From positions 79,291,573-79,355,572 of the forward strand of contig CM060986.1 in assembly GCA_030765065.1 (NCBI GenBank): a DNA stretch of 64,000 bases. The letters run 5' to 3'. Origin of the DNA: Deroplatys truncata. Its lineage: Eukaryota; Arthropoda; Insecta; Mantodea; Mantidae. The position numbers and the translations under genes were made by a program. A model generated the notes under the pieces. It did not search any database and was not told the origin of the DNA. It saw nothing but the letters and a program-made list of their open reading frames with translations. Below are positions 50,839 to 61,399 of this stretch, one piece after another (the first letter of the stretch is position 1; each line of letters begins with the position of its first letter).

Positions 50839-51903
50839 TTACCCTCCTGGATCAAATTGTGTGTGGCTAAACATTACTCGTAGCCGTAACCTAACCTTCC
50901 AAAATTTGTTAATGGATAACCTCTCGTATTCATTTGAAATTTCATCACATGATACCATTTGAAAACAATCTACAGTTTCTTGAACAACACATCTTTTAAC
51001 AACTTTCATTTTCAATTCTTCTATCATTTTAATCTGAGAATACTCTGACAAATCTGTACTAAACTGTACTGGACTGGAGTTTTCATTTTGAATATCTTGG
51101 TACAATTTCTTTCTTTGCATTATTGTCTCATTCTGTATTTCCGATATTTCCCCTTTGAAATTATCTTGCGCCTGATTTACATCTACATTCCTAACCTCTT
51201 TTATCTCACTTGAAATACTACTCACTTGATTTCCTAACTCTGTGCATTCTACATTAACCTCACTTTTAGTATTAACCTCACTTTCTTTGTTACCTATTTC
51301 CTTGCTCATGTCTAGCATTTTCTTTGAAATTTCTCCTATCTCACTTGCTATTACTTCCTTTTCATCACTCATTTTTGGCATACTACTATCTAGCTTCGTA
51401 ACTTTCTTTTCACTTTCTTCACTGCTTTGATCTACTTTTTGCTCTAATATATCATTACTCCTACCAATATTTTCAATTGGTTTCCTGTTTTGTTCTAAGC
51501 TCTTACCAATATCTTCCCTTAATTCCCTATGATCTTTGTCTATAGCTTCTCTCATCCTCTGAGTTAATCTTTGTCCTAATTTCTCATAACTCTTTTGCAT
51601 ATCTTCCCTTTCTTGATCTAATTTCTTACTAAGATCTTCCCTTAATTCCCTATAATCTTTGTTTATATCTTCCCTTAATGTTTTATAAAAATTTTTTATC
51701 ATTTTCATAATTTCCATTATCATATTAGCATCAAGTTTAACATTTCTTGCTGTTCTATTCTCACTTTCTGCACTAACATTTCCTGCTGTTCTATTCTGAC
51801 TTTGTTTACTAATATTTCCTCCCTCAACTACTACATTGTTTAAGCTATTTTCTGTCACCTGTATTGAATTACAGCTAACTGTTACATTATCTCCCTCCAT
51901 CAT
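50839..51903 (-). CDS. Gag-like long coiled-coil ORF of LTR element (354 aa)
   Basis: The longest intact ORF of the window, alone in the interior of the LTR element. Residues 1-50 are Asn/Val-rich with two near-repeats (SQNRTAGNVSAE / SENRTARNV). Residues about 55-230 are a long charged coiled coil with internal repeats of an REDIxKDxRELREDL type. The C-terminal part is Glu/Lys/Ser-rich. No zinc knuckle, protease or polymerase motif is seen. Insect LTR elements often carry such coiled-coil N-terminal gag regions, so a structural or packaging role is inferred. It is uninterrupted, in keeping with a young insertion. A host gene is unlikely given its place between LTRs. Confidence 0.65.
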   Translation of the reverse strand: MMEGDNVTVSCNSIQVTENSLNNVVVEGGNISKQSQNRTAGNVSAESENRTARNVKLDANMIMEIMKMIKNFYKTLREDINKDYRELREDLSKKLDQEREDMQKSYEKLGQRLTQRMREAIDKDHRELREDIGKSLEQNRKPIENIGRSNDILEQKVDQSSEESEKKVTKLDSSMPKMSDEKEVIASEIGEISKKMLDMSKEIGNKESEVNTKSEVNVECTELGNQVSSISSEIKEVRNVDVNQAQDNFKGEISEIQNETIMQRKKLYQDIQNENSSPVQFSTDLSEYSQIKMIEELKMKVVKRCVVQETVDCFQMVSCDEISNEYERLSINKFWKVRLRLRVMFSHTQFDPGG

Positions 51904-52268
51904 TGTTTCTTGTTTTACACTTTTTTTTTTTTTAGAATTAAAATCACACTTATCTAACCTTTCTGATCCAATCTGCTGATGTTGCTTAGATGTCTAGCTG
52001 TCTGCCCCTTTCTCCTAGGTTTGTATGTCGCTTCTGCGTTGTGTTGTGATGAATCTACGTCGTCTTGTAGTTGATCTCGGAATTACGATGTCCAATCATC
52101 CGTATAGTCTGTCGTTCCTTTTGTTTCTGGAATCTGCGTCTTGTAGATCATTTTACTGCTGCATTCGCCCCTTTGGTCATCTCAATTCTTCTTGGTTAAT
52201 TCTGATCCTTTCCTGGTTACTCGAGTTCCTTTCCTGGTCGCTTTGCCTTCCTTTCCTGGTTACTTCGC

Positions 52269-52286
52269 CCCACGTCCTGGGTGCCA
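52269..52286 (-). other. Primer binding site of LTR element
   Basis: In minus orientation TGGCACCCAGGACGTGGG follows the end of the 5' LTR by 3 nt (52287-52289). It is close to the TGGCGCCCAACGTGGGG type seen in many insect LTR elements. The matching tRNA was not identified. Confidence 0.7.
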
Positions 52287-52289
52287 ATT

Positions 52290-53251
52290 TGATGATAGCA
52301 AATTTGTGTTTTTACATATTATTATAGCACCACGTTTGGGAGCCAATATGCGACGGTTGCTGCTTTACGTAATGTTGTTTACATCACGTGTGTTGAAGCC
52401 TCCTTGTGACGTCATTCGTTGGTCTGGTCCATAGTTCCCTCTGGCGTAGCAATTTGTATCAGTTTTTGAAATAATTTATTTTAAATGTCCTCCGGCGAGC
52501 TGTTTGGGATCGAACATGTTTCTCTTGCAGGGTGTGAAGCGGAAAGGAATCTTTTGTCTAGAAATGATATTGACGAAGAAGTTGGTTGTATAATCTTTAT
52601 TGCAGAACACGTTCACGAACACTTTCACAGATTTATCTAGATAATCGCCATACTGAAACTGTTTGTAATAACTGCTTATCACTTTTAACTCACGTACTTC
52701 AACTTTATATATTCAACTGTATAATACTTTATAAGATTTCTCGTACTTCTGCTGCGCGTAACTTTACGAATTGAGAGACCGACATGAGAATCTTGTTGAA
52801 CTGGGAGCTGACGTGTTATGTGTTGAGAATCTTGTTGAACACTGGGGGACCCGCTACCTCGACCTGGCTTATTTATAGGCTAGCCTTAAGATACGCCTAA
52901 TGATTATAAATGAAATGCTATTGGCTAATAAAACGCGCCAACATTAGCGTCTATTTTAACATCCAATGAAAACCACTAATACATATTTCTTTTAGAGAAC
53001 ATTCTGGAAGCTTTTTTACCGAAAAGGCGCGAAACATTACGTAACTTCCTGGTTCCCGGTAACGATAAACAACTCACTCCACCGCTGCATTCTTGTGTTA
53101 TTGTTAACAGTTTCAGTAAAGCCATATATTATTATTTACCAATAATAATTACAATTATTAAACCTCCGAAATCAATGTTACATAAAAATACATATTCATA
53201 TTACTATCATTATTTACATTAAAGTAATTTGTGATACAAATTACCGTCTCA
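52290..53251 (-). repeat. 5' LTR (right), 962 bp
   Basis: Same layout as the left LTR, with TATA box near 52876-52869 and AATAAA at 52601-52596. The portion 52405-53251 is 847 bp, the same length as its counterpart. The U5-side 115 bp (52290-52404) is alignable to the left LTR only in patches (AGCACCACGTT, GAGCCAAT). U5 also holds a second primer-site-like TTGGCTCCCAAACGTGGTGC. Confidence 0.9.
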
Positions 53252-54520
53252 CATGTCATCCAATTGTGTAGGGACCCATCGACATGAAACCTTCCTGTAC
53301 CCTAAGCACTCATGAATGATGTCAAAAGCACTCCCAAAAGAAATGTCGAGCTCCTGAGCAATGCCTTTGATGCGCACGTGCTGCTCTGCCAATATTGTCA
53401 GTCACCGAAACATGTGGTCCTCCCGCCGCTCATTGTCATGCAGATTTGCACAGCCATTTTTGAACTCAGAACACCGCCATCTCACACTTCTCAAAGCAAG
53501 ACACTTTTCCCCATATGATGGCTGCATTTCCCTGTGGATCTCGATGTGCGTTCGTCCCTTACTCCATAGAAAACGGATCACACTTCGTTGCTTGTGTGTT
53601 AAACACACCTGCCATTTTGAATGCACTGACAGCAGTGCTGCCACCAGCAGCAGTTAGAAACTCTATGAGGACCGGCCCATGAAAAGTCCACTACTTCGAA
53701 TGTATATGTTGGTTTCTGTTTTACATTCGTAATTTGGCCAAAAAAAAAAAAAAAAATAGGGGCAAAGACTTTTTGATTTGCCCTCATAGTTAGGATGGGG
53801 TATGGGGTACTGAACATTCAACTTTATTACATATGCCACATATTCCCAAACAGTTCCACAATTTCTTGTTAGACTGGCTACCATTCGAAGCAAAATCAAG
53901 TATCTTTATGCCACTTGACCATTCTATTTGAATCATAATTCGCATTAAAATTTGTGCCAAAATACCCCCAGGAGTTGCATTCCTACTTGCGTAGATAGAT
54001 ACAGGTTGCACCAATTATTCAATAAAGGGAAATGCATAAATACCAGGGCGTGCTTGGCCAATTAATTTTTACTCTTTTTGGGTGTAAAATTCCCCAAATC
54101 TACAAACCTATCCACTTTCAAAGAATTAGAATCAAATCAAATTTCTTCATTCAGCCTTCCTTTATCAAAAATTAAAATTCCACATCATTCATTTTCATTC
54201 TTATCCTTTAAAAAAATCAGATACTGCATTTATAGCATGAACATTAATGCCAAAAGGACAGTGAAGACCTTTAATTAATGTTCTTAAATGCGATTCTGAT
54301 GGAAGGGGAAGAAGATCATGATTTAAACAATGTCTGTATCCTTTGGGTGACTTGATTTTTAAAAGCAGGCTATCTAAAATAAATTCCATATATCTCATGC
54401 CTTTTTTTTTGTTGTCTACAATTTCTTCAAAATTGAATCAATAATATTTTTTTGTTTTTTACTCACACGTACCTTCAGATTCATTGATATTTCTATTCAC
54501 TGGCTACTTTCAATTATTTA

Positions 54521-55329
54521 CTTTTTAGTCCAATTATATTGCGCTGTTGCTGCTTTAACCTTTTCTTTATAACTCTACTTTATTACTAAAGTTTGTATTG
54601 GTATCCTCTGGGAGGGGGATATTAATAATGATATTATTAGAGCATTTTGCATTATTCCCATTGTTTTTTAAATTCATATCTCTTTTGGACCTTTTTGATG
54701 GAGGTTTATGGGAATGTACCTTTGTTCATGATAAATATTTAAGAAGATTGGGAAAGAGATGCGGAACTCTGTGAGGCGTTAACTTCTATCTTTGCCTTGT
54801 GATCTCTACATTTTCTCCATTAATCACAAATTTGTCTACCATTACAAAAGTTCTTCTGAAAAATGTGAATCACACACGTAACTATTGTAAAAAAACCTCT
54901 TATCCTTTCTTGGTACAGCCCTCTCTCATTTAGAAAACAATATTTATCCTTTGGAGGTCTAAAAAATGTTTACCTTTAAATTTGTCATATCAAGAAACCA
55001 GGCACAAAACACATGTTGTTTGTTTCTAAAAACTGAAAGGTTAATCAAATTAACAGCTAAATTTAACCACATTGCAACAAGTACAGTGACCACACCCAAC
55101 AAACTGATACCAGCATTAATACAGTGCTGTAAATAGCCACACTAACAATTTTGCTGCCATCTGACGAAGGTACCTGATAGTTCTTGCACAAATCTTATGG
55201 AAGAGCAGTGAAGTGATCTCACTTCTCTTCTACTCACTATGGTAACAGTAGTGCTAAACACCTATTATTACTGTATACGACACCACAGGTGATGGATACT
55301 GATGATATGTGAATTGAAATGATAGTTGG
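54521..55329. other. CDIPT: CDIPT intron 2, no feature recognised
   Basis: AT-rich intron DNA upstream of the P-element-like coding part; may include its 5' end, but no terminal repeat is visible. Confidence 0.5.
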
Positions 55330-55505
55330 GAAAGAAACATATCAGGTCTAAGTTGAGGATACCTCCCTAGCATTTGCCAGTTATGACAACTGAGGAAAAC
55401 CTGGCAAAAAGTTCAATTAGGGAGGATGGTCCTGGCGGGATTTGCACAGCAGACTTCCTGCTCACGAGTATGTGCCTTAATGACCATGGCTATCCATGAT
55501 GGTTA
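55330..55505 (-). repeat. SINE-D copy, minus orientation
   Basis: Shares GCCAGTTATGACAACTGAGG, AAAACCTGGCAAAAAGTTCA and a degraded B box (GGCGGGATTTGCACAGCAG in plus reading) with the copy at 10255. Ends about 270 bp before CDIPT coding exon 3. Confidence 0.65.
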
Positions 55506-55779
55506 AAGTTGTGGCAGAAAACATTTTTTTCTATAATCAATAAATTGTTTTTTCTTTTTTTAAGAATTTTGTGGATATTTATGTTTAGTTTAAACATCCT
55601 AGGAGTCAAATGTAACATCACTGATCAAATGGTGGATTACAATCTTCTCAGGGCAACTATTTGGTTTCAAACTATCCTACTTCAGCAGTAAGGATGAATA
55701 AATTGGATCATGAATTCCATTTGTCTCATCTTAGAGACAGCTACTTCTTTTTATATGATGTTTTGTCATTTTGTTACAG

Positions 55780-55933
55780 GTACCAAATTTGGAGCAATGC
55801 TGGACCAATTAACAGATCGTTGTGGCACTATGTGTCTTCTTGTTACTCTGAGCTATTTCTATCCTCGTTACATGTTTCTCTTTCAGCTGAGCATGACCAT
55901 AGATATAGCATGTCATTGGATACATCTTCACAC
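55780..55933 (+). CDS. CDIPT: CDIPT coding exon 3
   Basis: A 154-nt exon completing Ser59 and encoding residues 60-109 plus two bases of Thr110. It begins TKFGAMLDQLTDRCGTMCLL, which supplies G63, D67 and D71, the second half of the catalytic motif, and so completes D-G-x2-A-R-x8-G-x3-D-x3-D. Membrane segments follow, ending in the conserved IDIACHWIHLH. Acceptor TTTGTTACAG, donor GTAAGT. The motif's two halves are separated by intron 2 (44040-55779, 11,740 nt). Confidence 0.95.
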
Positions 55934-56078
55934 GTAAGTTTTGGAGGAACGGTTAATAAATATTACTTATCTATGAAAGAATTAAGTTGACCTTTGGCAT
56001 TCTTTAACAAATGTTTTCCTGTACTACATAATGAAATGGCACTAATACTTAAGATAAAATGTTTATGTGTATTTTCAG

Positions 56079-56242
56079 AACTCTCCTTCAAGGAAAGACC
56101 AGCCATAAATTCTTTGACCTCTCGGATAACCCAGTAATGCGAGTCTATTACACATCAAGAACTGTTCTCTTCTTTATGTGTGCTGGAAATGAAGCATTCT
56201 ATTCCTCATTATATTTGCTGTATTTCACAGAAGGACCACTAG
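56079..56242 (+). CDS. CDIPT: CDIPT coding exon 4
   Basis: A 164-nt exon, residues 111-164 plus one base. It contains GKTSHKFFDLSDNPVMRVYY, TSRTVLFFMCAGNEAFY and YFTEGPL, all collinear with animal CDIPT. Acceptor TGTATTTTCAG, donor G|GTAAAC. Intron 3 is only 145 nt. Relative to the about 213-residue family, roughly 50 C-terminal residues (last helices and the basic tail) are missing. I found no exon for them in 56243-64000, so the last exon is probably beyond the window and intron 4 exceeds 7.7 kb. Confidence 0.95.
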
Positions 56243-58756
56243 GTAAACATTGGTTTATTAACACTACTTAAAATAGAACTCAGTACAACAGAACTCAGCT
56301 TAACCTGGTGCAGATTTTTTTGGTTAATCAATGTTAACAATTTTATGCAGTGAAAGGAAGAAAATAATTGTATTTCAAATGCATGTAATAATGTTTAATA
56401 AAAAACTACGACATAAAGTATTAAAATATGCATTAGAGTATTTACTAAGAATATTTTATAAAATCAGTAATTATTTTTTTGTGAGCTTTTTTCTAACAAT
56501 CTTATAAGCAGCTACATCATGCCATATGTTTGATAAGCATTGTATCTGTTAGTGTTGATTCACTGCTTTGTTTTACAAAATGCAATGCAACCTAAAAACA
56601 AAAAATTTTGAAGCTGTTGATACTGCTGTAATTCAATATTTCCTGTTGCAGCAGTATTTTAGTAATAACTGTCATTGAGTTCTCTTTTTTTAAATTTTAT
56701 TTGAGCTCTGAGTCCTCTATTTAACCTGAGGGCATTGTTACAGATAAGATTCCATGATAAAACAACTTTAATGCGAACATCACGAATTTTCTTTTACATT
56801 TATAATTAATTTATATTCTTCGTCGTATTCCATGCCAAATTATTAAATCATGTATATATCCAGAAATATAGCAAGGTAAAAGCTGGTTAATGCCATCTGA
56901 GTGCTATTGGAATGGTATTGTACATGATTGAATGCTGGTAAGATAATTATTTCTACAAGGAGGAGAATGTTATTTACTTCTTGGTAATGCCTTTTCTTTT
57001 CTTAAGTTTTCTTTCTAGTAGAAATAAAAAGTTTGTTTATTCCATGGCCATATAGAGTAATTTATATAAATTTTCTCTATTTACTAATTTAGTTAAGGTT
57101 GGCCATGATATACTTTAAATTGCTGTTTTATTAATAAGCGAGTCTAATTTCTGGATATATGCACATTAACAAAGAGTATATTCATACTTAAATAAATAAA
57201 TACAATAATCATAATAATACAATACATAAGTGTGCACAACGTTACAACAAACAACTTGTACATCAGCCATTTCATATGTACACAGATAAGTCAAGTATGT
57301 TAAATATTTCTGCCACACTGTTAAGGTTTGAATACAAATCTGTAGTCTCCCTTACCTTTAATGCTTTGAATCTCTCGTCCATTGTCACTATGTCGCTAAC
57401 AGCTTTGAGTTTATGTTTAATGCTTATTATACCATTATCTATGGTTACAATATAATGACCTTGTAGCACCTGTGTCAAACAAAGTTGCTAGCATTGTGAG
57501 ACATACTACGCAGCATAATCGATACTTGCGCTTTCACAATGTTACGTGGCCACTTCTGATTGGTCGAATACCAATACTTTAATGAACAGGTGTACTTTAA
57601 TGAGGCCCATTAAAGTACTGCTACCAGTCATATAAATAGTATATTTTGGCATGGTTGAGTATAAACACAAATAAACCATACTGACCAACACCAACAGTAA
57701 AATAAAACTGAATGAATGTGCACAACTACTTAACACTTGTTATAATGTCACAATATTTTTTGGAATGTGGGGTAGGGGGTGAGGATTAACTACATGCAAT
57801 ATCAAGTATCTGCATTGGAATTTAGGGTTGGGCAAAAGTACATTGCCTGTTGTTGCAGCAAGATTGCCAGTGTGAATTTGAGTATCTTATATTTTTTTGT
57901 TCACTCTTTCTCACCTCCCCCCTCCTCCCGTTACAGTTAAGCAGGGTTTTACTGCATCTGAAACTATGAGCAGCATTTAATAAGCATAAACTATGATGTG
58001 AAGGTAATATTCTTGCTCCTCATACTGTGGGCAGAGTTTAAAATGCTGGAGTGGGTTAAGTTGTCTGGCTGTGGTAATTACTCAGTGCTTATAATGAATA
58101 TCAGATAACTTTAACACTTAAAGTTCTGAAATCATTTGTACATTCATGCCATATTTTCATTTAGCTTGATATGACCTTTCTGGTAAAAGGACATTAAACT
58201 TTTATTTTTATTGTTTGTTTGTATAAATGGAACTTCAACTTATGGCACAAGGCAGAAACTAGTTTCTGTATTCCACCTGGATAAATCTACTCTCTGAAGA
58301 AACAAGGATATAAAGTTCTTGCAGTGATCGTTATTTTAAAGACTTAACTGTTCATATGATGTACCGACCGGAAAGGAAAATATTACCTTACTTGCTTTCA
58401 GCTTTTATTGTTATCTATTCTTGTAGAAGACCTTGTTTTGCTCATAGCTTACACACCTTCCTCATATACCCTGCATCTTATTTTAGGAGACCAACTCCTG
58501 CACAAATCTTCTCCTCATAATAACTAATTTTTACCTCAGCAATAGAAAGCTAATTAATGTATCCTCTGAATTAAATTCACTTATTAAAAACTTTTTATGT
58601 TGAAAGCTTTAAAATAGAACTTTGAGCACCCAGAATCAAAGCATTGGCCTATATTAATTATTATTATTTTTATTTATATATACATGTATGCGTATATAAT
58701 TAATTAAATTAATTATACCTTTTAAAGACCTACCTGGCCTAGGGATTGTTTTTGAG
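56243..58756. other. CDIPT: CDIPT intron 4, first part
   Basis: AT-rich, no gene seen. Minus-strand open stretches at 57272-57478 and 57542-57736 have no recognised domain. Confidence 0.6.
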
Positions 58757-58810
58757 GTAGAGTCAGCTGAAAAATTCAGCTATGACATTGAATTTTTCAG
58801 CTGACTCTAC
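58757..58810. repeat. Perfect 21-bp stem hairpin
   Basis: GTAGAGTCAGCTGAAAAATTC (left arm 58757-58777) pairs exactly with 58790-58810 across a 12-nt loop. The inner part GCTGAAAAATTCAGC can also self-pair. It may be a MITE core or an intronic RNA hairpin; nothing marks it as a known microRNA. Confidence 0.85.
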
Positions 58811-58848
58811 ATAAAAATGTCTTGTATTGTTTAACTGTATACTGTGTT

Positions 58849-59772
58849 TTACTTTCTTTACCATGCACCTAGTAGGTAGAGAAGGTATTGTTTTCCATCC
58901 AAAAATTGGATACTGAGGTTTCAAAGGAAATACATGCTTTGAGGTCCCCTGAATCCAAAAAAATCATGTTTAGAACAAGGTCTGTGTGTGCGTGTGTGTG
59001 TATGTGTGTCTGTGAACAACATAGCTCAAAAACAAAATCTTGAACAAATACCAAACTTGGTATTTAAGTTCAGTACCTTTCAAAGGTGCGACACAAAGAT
59101 TTTTCAAGAAAGTCCCCCCCCCCCCCAACCTAAACTACTGCCCTTTATATCGGACCTTTTTTTTTTAATTTTTTATTTTCTAAAAACTTAATGATTTTGA
59201 TTAAAATGCCACATATTAAAGATATTTACATGAAAAATAAAATGTATGTCCTGAATTTATTGGGAATAGTCTGTGAAGTCCTCTTCATTCAAAAGAAATG
59301 TTATATAATTTTGTATAATAGTTAAACATTAAGCAGTAGATAAAAATTACTACACAAAAAATGTAGATCTCTTTAAAAGACACAACTTATTTCAAATAAC
59401 TTTTTTGTGGCATCAGCCATTTCCAAGATACTTGTTATCAATAACAGATTGAAATTGTTCAATACTTAGCCATTCTTAAAGTCCTACAGATTTTTAGTTG
59501 TTTCTTGTGATGTCATGGAAAGAGTATGGAATTTTAAGGCCAGCATATACATCCACTTCTAAAACCTTTGACTATCACTATTCCCTTTTTATCTGTAACA
59601 AAATGTGTAATGCAACAAAATGTAATACATTAGAACAAAATGTAATGCATTTGTGGAAAGGTTTAGCTCGATTAAAATGAAATAGAAAAATAAACTTTCG
59701 TAAGAATAATTTGTATGCCCACAAATAAATGATGAGGGGTAGAGAAAGTCATGTGAATGTAACACATCACAT
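58849..59772 (-). repeat. Family R element, copy 7
   Basis: Starts TTTTACTTTCTTTACCATGC and ends GTCATGTGAATGTAACACAT. The internal GT-rich site is at about 58983-59010. Joined directly to copy 8. Confidence 0.8.
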
Positions 59773-60617
59773 TTTTACTATCTCTACTACATATAGTAAA
59801 TAGGGGAAGTATTCATTCCACCCAAAAATTTGATATCAAGATGCCACCAGAAATACATGTTTTGAGGCTCCCTGAATCAAAAAAAAGAAGCATTTTTAGA
59901 CAAAGGTCTGTGTGGATGTGTGTCTGAACAGCATAACTTAAAAAACGAAAAGTTGGATAAATACCAAACCTGGTATTTAGGTTCAGTATCTCTCAAAGAT
60001 GTGACACAATTTTCAAGAAAATCTCCCACCTCAGACTAACCTTTAAATGATACGCTTTTCAAAAATTTTTATTTTCTCAAAAATGACTATAATGCTTTTT
60101 ATTAAAATATCACATGTTTAAGATATTTTCATGGCAAATGAAATGTATATCTTGAATTTTCTGGGAATATCCCCAAAAGTCCTCTTCGTTCTAAATGACT
60201 TTCGCATAACTGGTAAGTCGTAGGAGATAAACAAAATTTTACTACACAAAAAATGTAGATTTCGTTAAAACACACAATATTTGTAATATAATTTTTGTTT
60301 GTCGAGTAACCCATTTCCGAGATATTTCTTGTTATTTGTTTGAATTTTCCAATACTTATACTTTTTCTCAATGGGAATTCGTTAATCTTTTTTTATGTCC
60401 TGGACATGCAAAGAGAATAGAATGCTCCATATAGCAAGCAGCTCTTAAAAGATTTGATTATCGCTTAAAGCCTACCATATTCCCCTTGCACCTACAAGAA
60501 AATTAGCAATAAGATTAACATCTCGATTAACATGAAGTTGAGGGAGAGTAAGTGTCTGTAAAAATAGTTTCTACAAGAGTAGAGAAAGTCATGTGAGTGT
60601 AACACATCAGATTTTTT
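59773..60617 (-). repeat. Family R element, copy 8
   Basis: Starts TTTTTACTATCTCTACTACA and ends GTGTAACACATCAGATTTTT. Same orientation as copy 7 and immediately adjacent, forming a head-to-tail pair. Confidence 0.85.
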
Positions 60618-61079
60618 GTAAACTTACTCAGCATGTAAGCACACCAGACTGTGTTCCTCCACATTTACTTCTCTCCGAGTGGTTAAAGCTGTTCATGCTA
60701 TGCACATGCCTTTCCTAGCACGTGGAGAATGAAATCAATAGATGATATGAGAAGCTATACGTGAAGTGTAACAATCACATATACCTACATACATAAAATG
60801 AAGTGTCGGAAGCATGCTGCTGTATAATATTAATAAAGAATGTTCAGCTTACAGCAATGAAATGTCCAGAAGTAGGACTGTGATTTCGGATGTTTGGTTA
60901 ACTGATTTTGCACTGTTGTATTTATACTGATCCCTGTATTTCCTTGTCATGCAAGGTTAAAAGAGTAAAACCCATGATAACAAATCCGAAAGAAACACAA
61001 AAATATATATAATTTGTATACAGAAGTTAGAAGCTTTGATGTATTTGAATTAGATTTAGTTTTTTATTTAGAATTGTAT

Positions 61080-61290
61080 CAATAAAGGTAAGTTTTACCT
61101 GAATATGCTTCAAGATTTTTTCACCTCATTGTTAGCAGTGGGGAAAAATGCCAACTGATATGACATTTTTCTGGTGGTCCATTGGAGAATGTTGATGAGG
61201 TAAACAAGTCTCGAAACATTTTCAGGTAAATCTTACCTTTTAGTCATGTTTTTAGTATTACGATTCCAACTAAAACACAAAATCTAATTC
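61080..61290 (+). repeat. Retroelement 3'-end-like repeat with hammerhead-like core
   Basis: AAAGGTAAGTTTTACCTGAA at the left and its near-inverse TTCAGGTAAATCTTACCTTT at the right bracket a unit containing TTGATGAGGTAAACAAGTCT followed by CGAAAC. A second copy of the right half starts at 63310. Confidence 0.5.
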
Positions 61291-61399
61291 AAACACATCA
61301 CAATTTCTAAATTCTGTACAAAAATTATATTCGTGGCAAACCAGTCAATTCCAAAAGTAAACAACTCCAATGGTAAAGAGCACTATGTGGTAACAAACA

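Larger units (their letters stand above)
49175..53251 (-). mobile_element. Non-autonomous LTR retrotransposon
   Basis: Two long direct repeats (49175-50119 and 52290-53251), each starting TG and ending CA on the plus strand, flank 2.2 kb. The target duplication CATG (49171-49174 and 53252-53255) sits in the mariner reading frame. In minus orientation a primer binding site follows the right-hand (5') LTR after 3 nt, and a short G-rich purine tract precedes the left-hand (3') LTR. The interior has one long ORF, coiled-coil and gag-like. There is no protease, reverse transcriptase, integrase or env, so it would need help from a related autonomous element. Confidence 0.92.
48409..53786 (-). mobile_element. 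Mariner element (irritans/mauritiana-like), split by an LTR element
   Basis: TIRs: GAGGGCAAATAAAAAAGTCT at the left and GAGGGCAAATCAAAAAGTCT at the right, both continuing TTGCCCCTATTTT. TA flanks both sides (48407-48408, 53787-53788). The minus-strand transposase begins near 53644 with the helix-turn-helix (SVIRFLWSKGRTHIEIHREM). It reads RKVSCRWVPTQLDDM up to the LTR element, resumes MMKGKRMIASLNHLQ, and reaches the catalytic WVLHYMPESK, VIILHDNARPHVV and HPLYNPDLAP blocks. At least one stop and some frameshifts are present. Without the insertion it measures about 1.3 kb, normal for mariner. Confidence 0.92.
46990..54520 (-). mobile_element. P-element-like transposon, split by a mariner
   Basis: The minus-strand N-terminal part is at 54400-53790: SPKGYRHCLNHDLLPLPSES and GINVHAINAVSDFFKG, then SGIKILDFASNGSQSNKKLW. 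After the mariner (48409-53786) it resumes with LYIKCIRNNFHNKNE and continues with KMNMRLAFQLFSQSVANGIK, FIIDILNSS, LNQDPIERHFG and a C-terminal part to about 47240. This order matches P-element/THAP9-type transposases. Stops and frameshifts are frequent. No THAP zinc finger and no terminal repeats were found, so the outer limits are approximate. Confidence 0.8.

Noticed and set aside
50839..51903. Host coiled-coil protein gene
   Set aside because: It is the longest ORF but sits between LTRs, primer site and purine tract, so it belongs to the retroelement.
46990..54520. Domesticated THAP9-like host gene
   Set aside because: The coding blocks are broken by stops and by a mariner carrying an LTR element; no THAP finger or splice structure is seen.
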